Shown here in pieces: positions 17,622 to 27,988 of a stretch of 64,000 nucleotides of DNA (its first letter is position 1; each line of letters opens with the position of its first letter). Source of the DNA: Bremerella cremea (GTDB lineage: Bacteria; Planctomycetota; Planctomycetia; Pirellulales; Pirellulaceae); NCBI RefSeq assembly GCF_003335505.1, contig NZ_QPEX01000011.1, positions 527,123 through 591,122 on the forward strand, in the 5' to 3' direction. Position numbers and translations under genes: made by a program. The notes below the pieces were generated by a model, which did no database searches, was not told the DNA's origin, and was given only the letters and a program-made list of their open reading frames with translations.

Positions 17622-20543
17622 ATGCACTCCCGCAAGTTCCTATTACGGGTCGTCGTCGAACTCATAGTGACGGTTTGCCTGGCATTTTTTGTATCGGAAC
17701 TGTTGCTACCGCTGGTGGCACCTCGGTTTCCGGATGCAGCATCACGAATGATATTCCTGAGCTTGGCGATGCTGTTAGCCGGGCCCGTGGTGGTTTATCG
17801 TGCGCTGACAGCTTGGGCGTATCACGATGGTAAGGCGTTAAGCGGGGATGTGGTTCGCCCCTTTTTCGCAATCATGGCGTGTGGCGTGTTGTTAACGACG
17901 CTTGCCACCATTTGGATGGCCTACGAATCTCGCCGCGATTCGGAAGCGAAATTCGATGCGTTGGCCGAGCGCGTCAAAGTGGAAATGACGCGACGCATGG
18001 CGAACTTCGAGTATGGCTTGAAGGCACTGCGTGGTTTGCACGAGGCAAGCGAAGAGGTCAGCCTGAAGGAGTTCCGCAATTATTGCGAGGTGGTCAACCC
18101 TGTCGAGAGTTTTCCTGGGGCAATGGGGCAAGGCTTCATTCGCCGGGTTCAATCTAGCCAGCGCGACGCCTTTTTGAATTGGGCTCATGAAAACTTGGGT
18201 CGCGATTTTAAGATCAAGTCGGCTGGAAGCGTCAAGGAGCATGACAACTATTACGTGATTTGCCATATCGAACCACTTGCGAGAAATCAAGCAGCGTGGG
18301 GCTTAGATGTTGGCTCTGAGAGAAATCGACGCGAAGCCGCCGATAAAGCGATTCAGACCGGGCTTCCGACATTGACGGCGAAGATTAATTTGGTTCAGGA
18401 TCAACTGAATCATAACGGTTTTCTGTATTACTTGGCCGTCTACGAGACTGGCATGCCACGTAATACGGCTGAGGAGCGAGATAAGGCATTCATGGGGTGG
18501 GCCTACATGCCGATTACCTCGGAACTTGCATTGGAAGGAATCATTCAGTCTGCAGATGAAATGCTGGACATTGAAGTTTACGACGACACGGCCTTGGATC
18601 CCTCTTCCAAGCTATTCTGTGGTCACGGATTTCACTTCCCCGAAGGTGGCGTGGCCAAGGCAAGTTATCGACCTCAGTTCATTAAATCGTTTCCCGAGCA
18701 AATTGGGGGACGACATTGGACGGTACAGATTACTAGCAATCCGAATTTCGATAAGACGATCAGTTTCATGCGTCCAGAGATTACGATTCTCTTTGGCGGC
18801 TTGTTGACATTCCTCGTTGCGGCTGTGGTCTGGAATATGGGAAGCTCGCGACGACAAGCGATCCAACTTGCGGAAACGATGACGGTTGATTTGAAGACGG
18901 CGAAGGACGAAGCCGAGCAAAACGCCCATCGCTTCACCGCCATTTTCATTAACGTGCCGGTCGGGGTCGCTCTCTTAGACGCCGACGGTCGTGTGTTGAA
19001 TATCAACCCAGAAGGGCTCAAGCTGTGGGAGGCTTATTCTCGCCGTCAATTGCGTGGCTGCTCGCTACTAGATCAGGTTCCCGATGATGGTCATGCGGCG
19101 GTTTTGCACACGTTGAAAGAGGCAGTTGCTGGAAGGGATGCCCATACCGAATTCCAGATGATCGGCTTCCGAGGAACAGTGCGTTTAGTTGAAATGCACG
19201 CCGTTGTCGTGGGCAATGTGAGACATGACGGCGCTTCCACTCAGATATTGACAGCCATGCGCGATATCACCAAGCAGCGGCGAACTGAGAATGAGTTGCG
19301 CGAGGCTCGGAGTCGGGCTGAGGCGGCCAACCAAACCAAGAGCGAGTTTCTGGCGAACATGAGCCACGAGATCAGAACGCCCATGACCGCCATTCTTGGG
19401 TATACCGATCTGCTGGCCGAAGAGCAGCATCGTGAGGTGTCGCTCAACGACCGAATGGAGTACATCAATACCATTCGTCGTAACGGCGAGCATCTGTTGA
19501 TGATCATCAACGATATCCTCGATCTCTCGAAGATCGAAGCCGGCAAGATGACCGTCGAGTCGGTTCCCACCCGAATCGATATGGTGGTTCGGGAAGTGAT
19601 GGAATTGATGCAAGTCAAAGCGGCCGCCAAGGGGTTGGCGCTTAGTGCGACCATCGAGACCAAAATCCCCAAGGTCATTCCATGCGATCCGATTCGGTTA
19701 CGGCAAATCTTAGTGAACCTAGTAGGGAATGCGATCAAGTTCACCGAGATTGGCTGTGTGCGAGTTCAATGCCGCTACGATTCTACATCGAAAGCAGTGC
19801 AAATCGCTGTCGAAGATAGCGGCATCGGCATGACCGAGATGCAAATGGAAAGGTTGTTCCAGGCCTTTGTGCAAGCCGACAACTCAATGACACGGCGTTT
19901 CGGAGGAACGGGCCTAGGGCTCCGCATCAGCAAACGGCTCGCCGAAATCTTAGGCGGAGATATCACCATTACCAGTGAGATTGGTATTGGGAGCACCTTC
20001 TGTGTCTCGTTGTTCATCGACAATATTCACGATAGTAATTGGCTTGAACCCACTGAGCACCTCGAAGCGATTGGGAAAGTAGATTCATCCGATCAAGCAA
20101 AGGCGAAAGAGCACAAGCGCCCGCTGCAGGGGATGAAGATTCTGTTGGCCGAAGATGGCCCCGATAATATTCGCTTGATCTCCTTTCACTTACGCAAAGC
20201 AGGCGCTGAAGTCGACACGGTTGAAAACGGCAAGTTATTGATCGAAAAAATGACGGTCGATGGAACCGTCGAAGGGGAACTGAAAGACCCGTCCCCTTGC
20301 GATGTCGTGTTGACCGATATGCAAATGCCGGAGATGGACGGGTACGAAGCGGCTCGACTATTACGCGCGAAAGGTGCCCGCTTACCAATCGTGGCCTTAA
20401 CCGCTCATGCGATGTCAGGCGATTTAAAGAAGTGTTTAGACGCTGGGTGTTCTGCTTATGCCACTAAGCCCATCGATCGCGATCGACTTATCAAATCGGT
20501 TCAGCGTTTTCATCCTGAAGCCATGTCGTCGACGGTGATTTGA
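17622..20543 (+). CDS. Hybrid sensor histidine kinase with CHASE, PAS and receiver domains
   Basis: 973 residues. Three N-terminal membrane helices (about 5-28, 40-62 and 84-103) precede a periplasmic CHASE domain (about 115-330; '[15 protein letters not shown]', '[13 protein letters not shown]'). A further helix (about 385-405) leads to a PAS domain (about 435-550), then HisKA with '[13 protein letters not shown]', where H582 is the phosphorylation site. An HATPase domain follows, with N box '[11 protein letters not shown]', G1 'DSGIGM' and G2 'GGTGLGL'. The C-terminal receiver has acidic residues in 'LAEDG', D899 in '[14 protein letters not shown]', and the conserved 'KPID'. CHASE domains sense small extracellular ligands. 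No Hpt or output regulator is adjacent, so the partner is elsewhere. Confidence 0.95.
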   Translation: MHSRKFLLRVVVELIVTVCLAFFVSELLLPLVAPRFPDAASRMIFLSLAMLLAGPVVVYRALTAWAYHDGKALSGDVVRPFFAIMACGVLLTTLATIWMAYESRRDSEAKFDALAERVKVEMTRRMANFEYGLKALRGLHEASEEVSLKEFRNYCEVVNPVESFPGAMGQGFIRRVQSSQRDAFLNWAHENLGRDFKIKSAGSVKEHDNYYVICHIEPLARNQAAWGLDVGSERNRREAADKAIQTGLPTLTAKINLVQDQLNHNGFLYYLAVYETGMPRNTAEERDKAFMGWAYMPITSELALEGIIQSADEMLDIEVYDDTALDPSSKLFCGHGFHFPEGGVAKASYRPQFIKSFPEQIGGRHWTVQITSNPNFDKTISFMRPEITILFGGLLTFLVAAVVWNMGSSRRQAIQLAETMTVDLKTAKDEAEQNAHRFTAIFINVPVGVALLDADGRVLNINPEGLKLWEAYSRRQLRGCSLLDQVPDDGHAAVLHTLKEAVAGRDAHTEFQMIGFRGTVRLVEMHAVVVGNVRHDGASTQILTAMRDITKQRRTENELREARSRAEAANQTKSEFLANMSHEIRTPMTAILGYTDLLAEEQHREVSLNDRMEYINTIRRNGEHLLMIINDILDLSKIEAGKMTVESVPTRIDMVVREVMELMQVKAAAKGLALSATIETKIPKVIPCDPIRLRQILVNLVGNAIKFTEIGCVRVQCRYDSTSKAVQIAVEDSGIGMTEMQMERLFQAFVQADNSMTRRFGGTGLGLRISKRLAEILGGDITITSEIGIGSTFCVSLFIDNIHDSNWLEPTEHLEAIGKVDSSDQAKAKEHKRPLQGMKILLAEDGPDNIRLISFHLRKAGAEVDTVENGKLLIEKMTVDGTVEGELKDPSPCDVVLTDMQMPEMDGYEAARLLRAKGARLPIVALTAHAMSGDLKKCLDAGCSAYATKPIDRDRLIKSVQRFHPEAMSSTVI

Positions 20544-20574
20544 TTTCACGACGGGAATCGCCGCGTCGTGAAAT
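20543..20574 (+). terminator. Terminator of the hybrid kinase gene
   Basis: A perfect 10-bp stem, ATTTCACGAC (20543-20552) / GTCGTGAAAT (20565-20574), starts at the last base of the stop codon. It is followed by a short TTAACGG. Confidence 0.6.
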
Positions 20575-20635
20575 TTAACGGATTCTTCCCTGTGATCCAG
20601 CAAGCTGGTCTGTATCACATCTTGCCTTATGCACC

Positions 20636-20802
20636 TTAGCAGCCTGTTGAATTTCTCAGATCGGCTACGTTATTGAGATTGGACCGATTGCGGCGTTGTG
20701 AATTCCTCGACATATCTCGTGGATATGCCTGCGGTTTCACGCCTTGCACTCGCTCCAATCTCAATAACTCGCTCACGAAGCAGAAAATCAACAGACTGTT
20801 AG
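20636..20802. mobile_element. 159-bp palindromic MITE-like element with TTAG flanks
   Basis: Three pairs of inverted arms share the same centre near 20719. The outer pair is 20640-20655 / 20783-20798 (CAGCCTGTTG type, three mismatches). The middle pair is 20669-20683 / 20754-20768 (GTTATTGAGATTGGA, 15 of 15). The inner pair is 20711-20716 / 20722-20727 (CATATC / GATATG) with a 5-base loop. The element is bracketed by the 4-bp direct repeat TTAG (20636-20639 and 20799-20802), as expected for a target-site duplication. It contains no transposase. A 62-codon frame at 20673-20861 is a by-product of the repeat. Family unknown; the structure is seen directly and the mobility is inferred. Confidence 0.7.
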
Positions 20803-21098
20803 CGGAAGTGGGAAAACGCTCGATCCATTCGGATCACCAGGCGGTGTCCTGTTTTGAATAAGGGTTGCAGCACGACAGAAAATGGCCATGGCGACAAGTC
20901 AGGCAGCAATGCGGCCCTTTTTTGACGATTTTTGGGGATAAACCACTGCAGTCTCCCCGATTGGGGCGTTGATTTGGGAGGTAAAGGTTCGTATTCTAAG
21001 GGCTCGTATTGAGACTGTGTCTCTGTATTGGTAAGCGTGCCACCGCCAGCCTGCCAGAACCCAACCCTCCCACATCAACCGATAGTTTGGTGGCTTAA

Positions 21099-22067
21099 AT
21101 GATTCAACGTAAAGGGTTTACACTCGTCGAACTGCTGGTCGTGATTGCGATCATCGGTATTCTGATTGCCATGCTCCTTCCCGCCGTCCAACAGGCCCGC
21201 GAGGCCGCTCGACGGATGCATTGCTTGAACAATCTCAAGCAAATTGGCTTAGGAATGCAAAATTTCCACGCCGCTCATGATTGTTTTCCTACCAGCGTCT
21301 CCGGCAATGGAGCATCGCACTATTGGTGCGCCCAGATTCTTCCTTACATGGAGCAGAATCCCCTAGCGAACATTTACGATTACTCGGTGAAGTTCAACGA
21401 CATCAAGAATCGCGAAGCCGTTCAATATCCAGTGCCGTTCATGCTTTGTCCCAGTACGCCTGGCGGTCCTATTCCGCATCCAAAGTTCAAGCGTTCTACT
21501 TCCTCCAGCCCGGAAGAATGGGGGTCGATCGGTACGGATTACGCTGGCTCAGCTGGCCCTAATTCCAAATTATGGAAAAACCCAGCGGTGGTTTCTTATC
21601 CCGAGCCAGAAAGCATCGATGGTCTCTTTAAGGGATCGGTAAAGCCGGGTGAGAAAGGCCGCCGGATTCGTGATGTGACCGATGGAACCTCGAATTCGAT
21701 TGGGTTTGTTGAGTCAGCCGCGCGGCCTCAAAAGTGGGAAGGGACAAGACAAGTTCCAGACTCAGGACTCTATAGCAGTGCCTCGTCGAACTATGTTTCT
21801 GTTTGTAGCTGGGCAGAAGGCAATCTCTTTGTCGTGCGTGGTTTTGCGTTCGATGGTTCAATCGCTGACGAAACCAAGCAGTGGAGCTACCCTGGACCGA
21901 TGATGGTCAATGGGTCGAACTACTACGGGATTTATGCGTTTCATCCTGGTGGGGCGAATGTCGCTTTGGTGGATGGTTCGGTTCGATTCTTAACCGAAAC
22001 AACGAGCCCAGATATTGTCGCTTCCTTGTTGACAATCGCCGGCGGCGAAGTGGTAGGAGAGTACTAA
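21099..22067 (+). CDS. DUF1559 prepilin-like protein
   Basis: 322 residues starting with a very short leader, then [10 protein letters not shown], a hydrophobic helix, '[21 protein letters not shown]', and the C-terminal '[18 protein letters not shown]', all DUF1559 hallmarks. The leader of six residues is typical of type IV prepilin-like signals. The stop codon overlaps the ATG of the cytochrome c peroxidase by one base (TAATG), so the two are translationally coupled. The unusual pairing suggests that this pseudopilin works with a secreted haem protein. It sits 296 bp downstream of the MITE-like element. Confidence 0.93.
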   Translation: MIQRKGFTLVELLVVIAIIGILIAMLLPAVQQAREAARRMHCLNNLKQIGLGMQNFHAAHDCFPTSVSGNGASHYWCAQILPYMEQNPLANIYDYSVKFNDIKNREAVQYPVPFMLCPSTPGGPIPHPKFKRSTSSSPEEWGSIGTDYAGSAGPNSKLWKNPAVVSYPEPESIDGLFKGSVKPGEKGRRIRDVTDGTSNSIGFVESAARPQKWEGTRQVPDSGLYSSASSNYVSVCSWAEGNLFVVRGFAFDGSIADETKQWSYPGPMMVNGSNYYGIYAFHPGGANVALVDGSVRFLTETTSPDIVASLLTIAGGEVVGEY

Positions 22068-24571
22068 TGGTTTACGATTCGGCAGACGCGTCTCTGGTTC
22101 GACGTGCCGTATTGTTTTTGGCTTTGCTGTTGTGTGGCTTAAGCTGCCAAAGCCTTTTTGCCCAGCAGCAAGCGGTAATTTACCCACCCGGAAATGCGTG
22201 GGAAGGTTTGCCGACTTCGGGTAAACCTCAAGCCGTGTACAACGCCGATCCTGCTCATCCCCTGAATCGCTTACAGGCGATTTTGTTTCTCGCTGAACTT
22301 GTGCCGGAAGAGATTCAATCGCAATTGCCCACCGAGATGGAACGCAGTGGGCTCTCCCTCGAAGAGTTCTATCAGGCAAAGTGGTACTTCGGAAAACGAG
22401 CAGGTACCGACGAGGATCGTAAGTGGTTTGGCGGTGACGTGCGTGTTTCTCCCGTCCGAGAATTTACGGCAGAGCAGCGGAAAGAACTGCTGCAACTGCT
22501 TGCTCAAATCATCGCAGCCGATCCGGCTCAATTCAACGAATGGTTTGCGCAACCTAGCCATCAAGTTCTGTTGCAGTGGGATTTGATGAGCGTTTGGTGG
22601 CAGTTGGAGCAAAAGAAGCTCGATGATCCCCAGTTGCTGTCCAGCATGGCCCAAGCCATTGAAGCATTGGCTTTACCATCAGAGCAGTTGCAGAAACTTC
22701 CTTCCGGCTATGAGGCACTTCAGGATCAATTTGCTACAGACGCAAAGCCTGTTTCTCCGGGCGAGGCCTTTTTGCCGCGTGATCTACTGCTGGCCGAAAT
22801 CTCCTCAGATTCTCCTTGGGTCGAGATTGGGCGTAAGAGTTCGGTCCTATTTCAGGCCCATCGTTCGCTGCATGCTTCGCGTGTTTATTTGAATGCTGGT
22901 AGCCGTAGCGAAGGGGAGCAGATAGTTGCTGCAGTGGGTGAAGTCGATACTTCTGAATTGGCAGAGCGACTTCCCGATGGCGTGCAAACCGCCTTGGTGC
23001 AATCTTTGGTTGTTGTTGACGATCAATTGCAGCCGGTCGCAACGCCGATCATCGATGAAGTACGCATTCGTGTCGTTCAGAAACCATTTGAACTTTCGCC
23101 TGAGCATCGCAGCAGCAGCCGTGATGGTTCCAGCCATTGGATCTTTCATCGTACGCGAGCAGGGACGGTGTTGGACCCTACAAGCTCATTTCGCTTTGTG
23201 CCTGATACGGCTCAATCGTTGTTCGTTGAATATGGCACCATGAAGCATGCCACTTATGCGGCTCAATGTGCTTTGTGTCATCGAATGACGAGCAACGGCG
23301 GTCAGTCGCCGCTATCGATTCGCTCGCTATCGAAGCACATGCGACCTCACGTGGCCCAGCCTGGCGAACGCTTCGAGTTGGCACAAGCCGAGATGGCGGA
23401 CGTCGTGACGGCTTTGAAGCAACGTTTGGAAACAGCACCCCCACCCCAGGCAACCACCAGCAACACGCGTTTGAAGCCGCGGCCTGAGAAGTCCGAGGCC
23501 GAGCGGGCACAATTGGCCAGCGAGTTGCGGGAGGTTTATTCGCAATCGCCAGACAAGTGGCCGGCTCCGAATGTCGATGCCGATGTGAAGTGGCAAGAGA
23601 TTGGGCTTTTGCCTGAGGTACAGCATCCGGCGAATAATCCTTATAGCGAAGCGAAAGAAGCCTTAGGGCATGCGTTGTTTTTCGATCCACGCCTTTCTGG
23701 TACCGGGCAGATGGCATGTGCTTCGTGCCACGACCCCGATCTAGCGTGGAGCGACGGACGCACGACGAGCTTTGGTAATGCTCGGAAGATGCTTGCTCGG
23801 AACGCACCCACAACCCGCTTTGCTGCTTTTCAAGAGCAGTTCTTCTGGGATGGACGGGCCCAGACGTTGGAAGACCAAGCCGTTGCCGTGTTGCTGAACC
23901 CGGATGAGATGCACGCCAGTGCCGATCATGTGCGTAACACGGTGGCTTCGATTACGCCGTATCAAAAAATGTTTGGCGAAGCGTTTGGCGACGAAGAAGT
24001 CACGATCGAAAAGGTCGGGCAAGCGATTGCCTGCTTCGAGCGATCCGCCGTGCATGGCCGAACGCGTTTCGATGCGTTTATGAAAGGGCGGCCAGAGGTC
24101 ATGTCGGACGCTGCCATGCGTGGAATGGATCTCTTTCGCCGTGAGGCCCGTTGCATGAACTGCCATCATGGTCCGCTGTTTAGCGATGGCAAGTTCCACG
24201 ACGTTGGGCTTAGCTATTATGGTCGCAAGTACGAGGACTTAGGTCGCTACAACGTGACCGGCGATCCTGCCGACGTCGGACGGTTTCGCACACCTACGCT
24301 CCGCGATGTGACCGCCACCGGGCCGCTGATGCACAATGGTCTTTTTCAATTGCCAGGCGTGCTCAACATGTACAACGCCGGCATGCCGACCCTCAAGCGG
24401 AAAGAGCACCAGCAAGACGACGCCCTTTTTCCAACCAAGTCGCCGCACCTCAAGCCGCTAGGGCTCAACAAGCAAGACCTGGTCGATCTGGCTACATTTC
24501 TTTCGACTTTGGAGGAACCGAAGTTGCGTGTCAGACCGCCTGAGTTACCTGGCTTGCATCCGGCTCCGTAA
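22067..24571 (+). CDS. Cytochrome c peroxidase/MauG-like protein with three CXXCH motifs
   Basis: 834 residues with a signal peptide (cleavage near 'LFAQ'). The N-terminal 380 residues are not recognised. Haem motifs are C401-A-L-C-H, C551-A-S-C-H and C696-M-N-C-H. The region from about 525 to 825 is a di-haem cytochrome c peroxidase domain: 'LGHALFFDPRLSGTGQMACASCHDP', 'RNAPTT..A.....FWDGR..TLEDQA', 'FRTPTLRDVTATGPLMHNG', 'LVDLATFLSTL'. Such enzymes reduce H2O2 or oxidise protein side chains in the periplasm. The third, N-terminal haem site is extra compared with standard CcpA. The ATG overlaps the DUF1559 stop. A longer frame upstream lies inside DUF1559 and is rejected. Confidence 0.9.
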   Translation: MVYDSADASLVRRAVLFLALLLCGLSCQSLFAQQQAVIYPPGNAWEGLPTSGKPQAVYNADPAHPLNRLQAILFLAELVPEEIQSQLPTEMERSGLSLEEFYQAKWYFGKRAGTDEDRKWFGGDVRVSPVREFTAEQRKELLQLLAQIIAADPAQFNEWFAQPSHQVLLQWDLMSVWWQLEQKKLDDPQLLSSMAQAIEALALPSEQLQKLPSGYEALQDQFATDAKPVSPGEAFLPRDLLLAEISSDSPWVEIGRKSSVLFQAHRSLHASRVYLNAGSRSEGEQIVAAVGEVDTSELAERLPDGVQTALVQSLVVVDDQLQPVATPIIDEVRIRVVQKPFELSPEHRSSSRDGSSHWIFHRTRAGTVLDPTSSFRFVPDTAQSLFVEYGTMKHATYAAQCALCHRMTSNGGQSPLSIRSLSKHMRPHVAQPGERFELAQAEMADVVTALKQRLETAPPPQATTSNTRLKPRPEKSEAERAQLASELREVYSQSPDKWPAPNVDADVKWQEIGLLPEVQHPANNPYSEAKEALGHALFFDPRLSGTGQMACASCHDPDLAWSDGRTTSFGNARKMLARNAPTTRFAAFQEQFFWDGRAQTLEDQAVAVLLNPDEMHASADHVRNTVASITPYQKMFGEAFGDEEVTIEKVGQAIACFERSAVHGRTRFDAFMKGRPEVMSDAAMRGMDLFRREARCMNCHHGPLFSDGKFHDVGLSYYGRKYEDLGRYNVTGDPADVGRFRTPTLRDVTATGPLMHNGLFQLPGVLNMYNAGMPTLKRKEHQQDDALFPTKSPHLKPLGLNKQDLVDLATFLSTLEEPKLRVRPPELPGLHPAP

Positions 24572-24613
24572 CCGGCGGGCACAAATCAGCTTTGCTCGCA
24601 CAATGTTTTGATG

Positions 24614-24654
24614 CGGTCGTCTTGTCCTGGAAGGATCAGGCGACCGTTTTTTTT
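24614..24654 (+). terminator. Rho-independent terminator of the DUF1559-peroxidase operon
   Basis: The stem CGGTCG / CGACCG (24614-24619 / 24641-24646) has an inner CCTG / CAGG pair and is followed by eight T. Confidence 0.9.
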
Positions 24655-24883
24655 GAACTGGCATTCTGGTGGGGCAGATATTGCGGAGAGATTGATTTCA
24701 AGATCGAGCTCGCTTGAGCGAATACCTCACTAAGCCGAGTGCTTTCGTGTTCACGTGAACCCAAGGAGGGCTTCGTCGGAGTATTTCTCCCGAAAAGCGA
24801 TGCCTGTCTCCCTCACGTGCCGCGAGAATCGAAGCAGCGGCGAACTCCCCTTTTGTGCGGTTTGTTTTGGAAAGGCTGAAGCC

Positions 24884-25570
24884 ATGTCTCGTCCGATAGC
24901 TTTGTTGTCCCTAATTGTCTTGGCGTTTGTTGTGTTTTCGCCTCCGGCTTGGGGGCAAGACGAGCCTACGCCAGAGCTTCCCCCAACGCCCCAAGTAGAA
25001 AATGCCGCTGCACCTGAGGCGGGAAAGGTGCAGGAGGGCACGAACGCAGAAGCGAAGACAGAGCCAGCCGCCCCGGAACCGAAAGAGATTAAAGAACCGC
25101 CGACCGAGATGCCTAAAGATATCGAAAAGATCGCCGATAAGGTCGATCAATCGACCGCCGCTAAAGATACGTCCGCTGGTATCTTAACGCCTATTTACAT
25201 GCTGGCCGAAGCATTTTCGTTTCCGCTGTTTCACTGGGTGGCGTTCTCGCTGATGTTCGCAGGCGTGGTGAGCTTTGCCCTTCAATTGGTGATTGGCAAA
25301 TTAGTCGTCATGGCCCACCTTGGTTTCAGTCCTCGCGAGATCATTTCCGATGCGTTTGGCTTGGTGATCAGTGTGATTGGCTTGGTGTTAACCACGCAAG
25401 CCGCCGTTGAAAACTCGAGCTTTACCCAAAGTCCGTTCCTGGTAATTTCGGCTAGTGTGGTCGGTGCGGTGTTCGGATTGCTAATGTACTTCTGGGGACA
25501 AGCTCAGGAAGTGGAAGCCGTTCAGGGCCGCCGCGCAGCCGCCGAATTGAAGGCGAAGAAGGCCAAGTAG
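24884..25570 (+). CDS. Membrane protein of unknown function with signal peptide
   Basis: 228 residues. The signal peptide (about 1-24, ending in 'AWG') is followed by a disordered segment rich in P, E, A and K (about 25-90), then three hydrophobic helices (about 115-138, 155-178 and 185-208) and a basic tail 'AAAELKAKKAK'. The start is chosen at ATG 24884, where GAAAGG stands ten bases upstream and the signal peptide begins; an in-frame upstream extension of 43 residues is not protein-like. I do not recognise the family. About 230 bp separates it from the terminator upstream, and the DinB-like gene follows 44 bp downstream, probably co-transcribed. Confidence 0.65.
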   Translation: MSRPIALLSLIVLAFVVFSPPAWGQDEPTPELPPTPQVENAAAPEAGKVQEGTNAEAKTEPAAPEPKEIKEPPTEMPKDIEKIADKVDQSTAAKDTSAGILTPIYMLAEAFSFPLFHWVAFSLMFAGVVSFALQLVIGKLVVMAHLGFSPREIISDAFGLVISVIGLVLTTQAAVENSSFTQSPFLVISASVVGAVFGLLMYFWGQAQEVEAVQGRRAAAELKAKKAK

Positions 25571-25614
25571 TTGTGTGCTAGTTCCGCTCTGCGTAGCCGG
25601 GTAAGGTTCAATGT

Positions 25615-26181
25615 ATGAATACTCAAAAACCTTGGACCGAAGCCCTTCACGTCACGGCGGTATCGTATCGGAAAATGATCGATGCAACGCTTTCGCAGTT
25701 GACCGACGAAGAGTTCTTTCAGCGACCCGCGGCGGAAATCAATTCCGTCGCGGTTTTACTACGGCATCTTGGAGGGAATTTGGCCAGCCGTTGGACCGAC
25801 TTTCAAACCACCGATGGGGAGAAACCGAGCCGTAGTCGAGACGACGAGTTCGCCGATTGGCCTGGTGATCGAGCCTCGTTAATGGCCTATTTCGAGGAAG
25901 GTTGGCAGCAGCTTATCGCGGCCATAGACGCAGCGAACGAGCTTAATCCATCCATGTCGATTGACATTCGCGGGGAAGCCCAAACGCTAGCAACAGCGTT
26001 CTTACGCTCGTTGACCCACCTATCGTACCATGTCGGGCAAATTTCGCTGATTGCCCGGACGGTGCATCAGGGCAATTGGCATTGGCTGACCATCGCCCCC
26101 GGGGGAAGTCAGCGACATAACGAGCAAACCTGGGGGACTTCACAAAGTCGTGGCATTCAGGGAGCGGAGGAGGCACGCTAA
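25615..26181 (+). CDS. DinB-like four-helix protein (DUF1572)
   Basis: 188 residues. Conserved histidines occur in 'LLRHLGGN' (about 51) and 'HLSYHVGQI' (about 134-138), which form the metal site of the DinB/YfiT four-helix-bundle superfamily. The C-terminal 'GGSQRHNEQTWG' and overall length fit DUF1572. Some family members are thiol-dependent S-transferases; the reaction here is unknown. The ATG has AAGG eight bases upstream. A second, distantly related DinB-like gene is at 45420. Confidence 0.75.
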   Translation: MNTQKPWTEALHVTAVSYRKMIDATLSQLTDEEFFQRPAAEINSVAVLLRHLGGNLASRWTDFQTTDGEKPSRSRDDEFADWPGDRASLMAYFEEGWQQLIAAIDAANELNPSMSIDIRGEAQTLATAFLRSLTHLSYHVGQISLIARTVHQGNWHWLTIAPGGSQRHNEQTWGTSQSRGIQGAEEAR

Positions 26182-26371
26182 CGCGATTGACCTCGGCAGC
26201 CATTTTTCTGGCTAGCAGGCAGCAACGAATCGAGAGAAAAGGCACATTTTTCTTACAACCAACGCCCTAGACTGCTAGAATAACGTCCCGTTGGGTGGTA
26301 TCGGCTACCTCGCGATTGCTTTTCCGTTGTTCTCTTAATCGACTCTCTTTTTTGGATAATAAGGCGGAACC

Positions 26372-27970
26372 ATGTTTCGCAAATCGCACTTGTTGGCGAG
26401 TTGGGGCGTTGTCGTTGCCCTGGGGTGGTTCGCTGGGGCTACTCTGCTCCAAGCTGAAGAACTCTCCGCCGAAGAAGTTCAAGCGATTGAACCGGCTCCC
26501 GATAAAGTTGCTCGGATGCAGGCCATGGCGGCTCGGATTGACGAGCTCATCCTGGCGAAGCTGGAAAGCGAGAAAGCCACGCCGGCTCCTCTGGCCAGCG
26601 ACGGCGAGTTTATCCGCCGAGCCTATCTTGATTTGGTAGGCAGCATCCCAACCGTCGCTCAGACGCGAGCTTATCTCGAAGATACTTCCCCAGACAAACG
26701 CGAGAAGCTGATCGCCCAGCTTTTGAAGTCGCCTGCCCACCCAACGCACTTGGCCAACACATGGCGGGCGTTGGTTCTTAAGCCGACCGACGACCCGACC
26801 AGCTTGCAGAACGAGCAAGGCTTGCAGCAGTGGCTACGGGGCAAGTTTAGCGAGAACACACGTTACGATCGCTTGGTGGAAGAGTTTCTAACCGCCACGC
26901 AAGGGAACGACGGTCCTGGCTATTTTTATGCTGCCCAGGAATTAAAGCCTGAGTTGTTGGCGGCTGAGACTTCGCGGATTTTTCTGGGGCTGCAGTTGGA
27001 ATGTGCCCAGTGTCACGATCACCCGTTCGATCGTTGGAAACAACGCGACTTCTGGGGTGTGGCGGCCTTCTTTGCTCAACTCGAACGTCCCAACAATGAC
27101 AACAACCTGGGATTAGGTAGGTTCGATATCGTCGATCGCAGCGTCGGGGAAGTGATGATCCCCGAGACGGAAGACATCGTTAAGCCGGCTTTCCCAGGCA
27201 CCGATGCCGACTATGCTTCGTTTGGCGGAACGCGGCGGCAACAATTGGCCATTTGGATGGTCTCGCGCGACAACCCTTTCATGCCACGTCGGGCCGTTAA
27301 TTGGGCTTGGTCGCACATGATGGGGCGCGGCATCGTGCATCCTGCCGACGATATGTCTCCGCAAAATCTACCCAGCCATCCAGAGTTACTCGACGAATTA
27401 ACGACTTACTTTGTGAAGTCAGGTTTCGACCTCCGTTTGTTATTGCAAACGATCGCGATTACCGACACGTATGCTCGAAGCAGTGAAGCGGTTTCCGAAT
27501 CGGAAGCTCCGCCCGAGCTTTTTGCACGCATGGCCGTCAAATCGCTGACGCCAGAGCAGCTTTACGACGCGCTGTTGAAGGTTGGCCTATTACATGACAA
27601 CTCGCCGGAGCGGCTTAACGGTGGAGCCCGCGTGCAGTTTGTCGCTCGGATGCGGACGGCTGGCAAGGATCGGACGACGTTCGATACCGGTATGCCTCAA
27701 GCGTTGGCTTTGATGAACGGTCCACCGGTTTCGACGGCGACGAATCCCGAAACCAGTGGCCTGCTAAAAGCGATGTCGGCTCCCTTCCTTTCGGATGAGC
27801 AGCGACTCAAGGTGTTGTTTCTGGCCGCTTACAGTCGCGAACCGAATTCGGCGGAGTTGGCCCGCTATGAAGAGTTCCTGCAGACAGCTTCTCCTGCGGA
27901 ACAATCCCAGGCCCTGGGGGACGTATTGTGGGTGTTGGCCAATAGTGCCGAGTTCATGTTGAATCACTAA
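26372..27970 (+). CDS. DUF1549/DUF1553 domain protein
   Basis: 532 residues with a signal peptide (about 1-27). DUF1549 (about 50-235) has 'DELILAKLE', 'EFIRRAYLDLVGSIPT' and 'RIFLGLQLECAQCHDHPFDRWKQRDFWGVAAFF'; the C-A-Q-C-H is a haem-type motif conserved in this domain. DUF1553 (about 290-525) has 'RRAVNWAWSHMMGRGIVHP', 'SHPELLDELTTYFV' and 'LLLQTIAITDTYARSS'. These are typical of planctomycete secreted proteins with unknown function that nearly always precede a DUF1501 gene. Here the DUF1501 gene starts 18 bp after the stop. The protein lacks the extra cytochrome and concanavalin-like domains seen in longer relatives. Confidence 0.92.
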   Translation: MFRKSHLLASWGVVVALGWFAGATLLQAEELSAEEVQAIEPAPDKVARMQAMAARIDELILAKLESEKATPAPLASDGEFIRRAYLDLVGSIPTVAQTRAYLEDTSPDKREKLIAQLLKSPAHPTHLANTWRALVLKPTDDPTSLQNEQGLQQWLRGKFSENTRYDRLVEEFLTATQGNDGPGYFYAAQELKPELLAAETSRIFLGLQLECAQCHDHPFDRWKQRDFWGVAAFFAQLERPNNDNNLGLGRFDIVDRSVGEVMIPETEDIVKPAFPGTDADYASFGGTRRQQLAIWMVSRDNPFMPRRAVNWAWSHMMGRGIVHPADDMSPQNLPSHPELLDELTTYFVKSGFDLRLLLQTIAITDTYARSSEAVSESEAPPELFARMAVKSLTPEQLYDALLKVGLLHDNSPERLNGGARVQFVARMRTAGKDRTTFDTGMPQALALMNGPPVSTATNPETSGLLKAMSAPFLSDEQRLKVLFLAAYSREPNSAELARYEEFLQTASPAEQSQALGDVLWVLANSAEFMLNH

Positions 27971-27988
27971 GCTTTCCCTTTCAACCGG

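Noticed and set aside
20673..20861. 62-codon frame reading through the palindromic element
   Set aside because: It is wholly explained by the inverted-repeat element and has no protein-like features; frames like this arise from the repeat itself.
21881..22066. Longer start for the cytochrome c peroxidase
   Set aside because: The extra residues overlap the end of the DUF1559 gene; the ATG at 22067 opens directly into a signal peptide.
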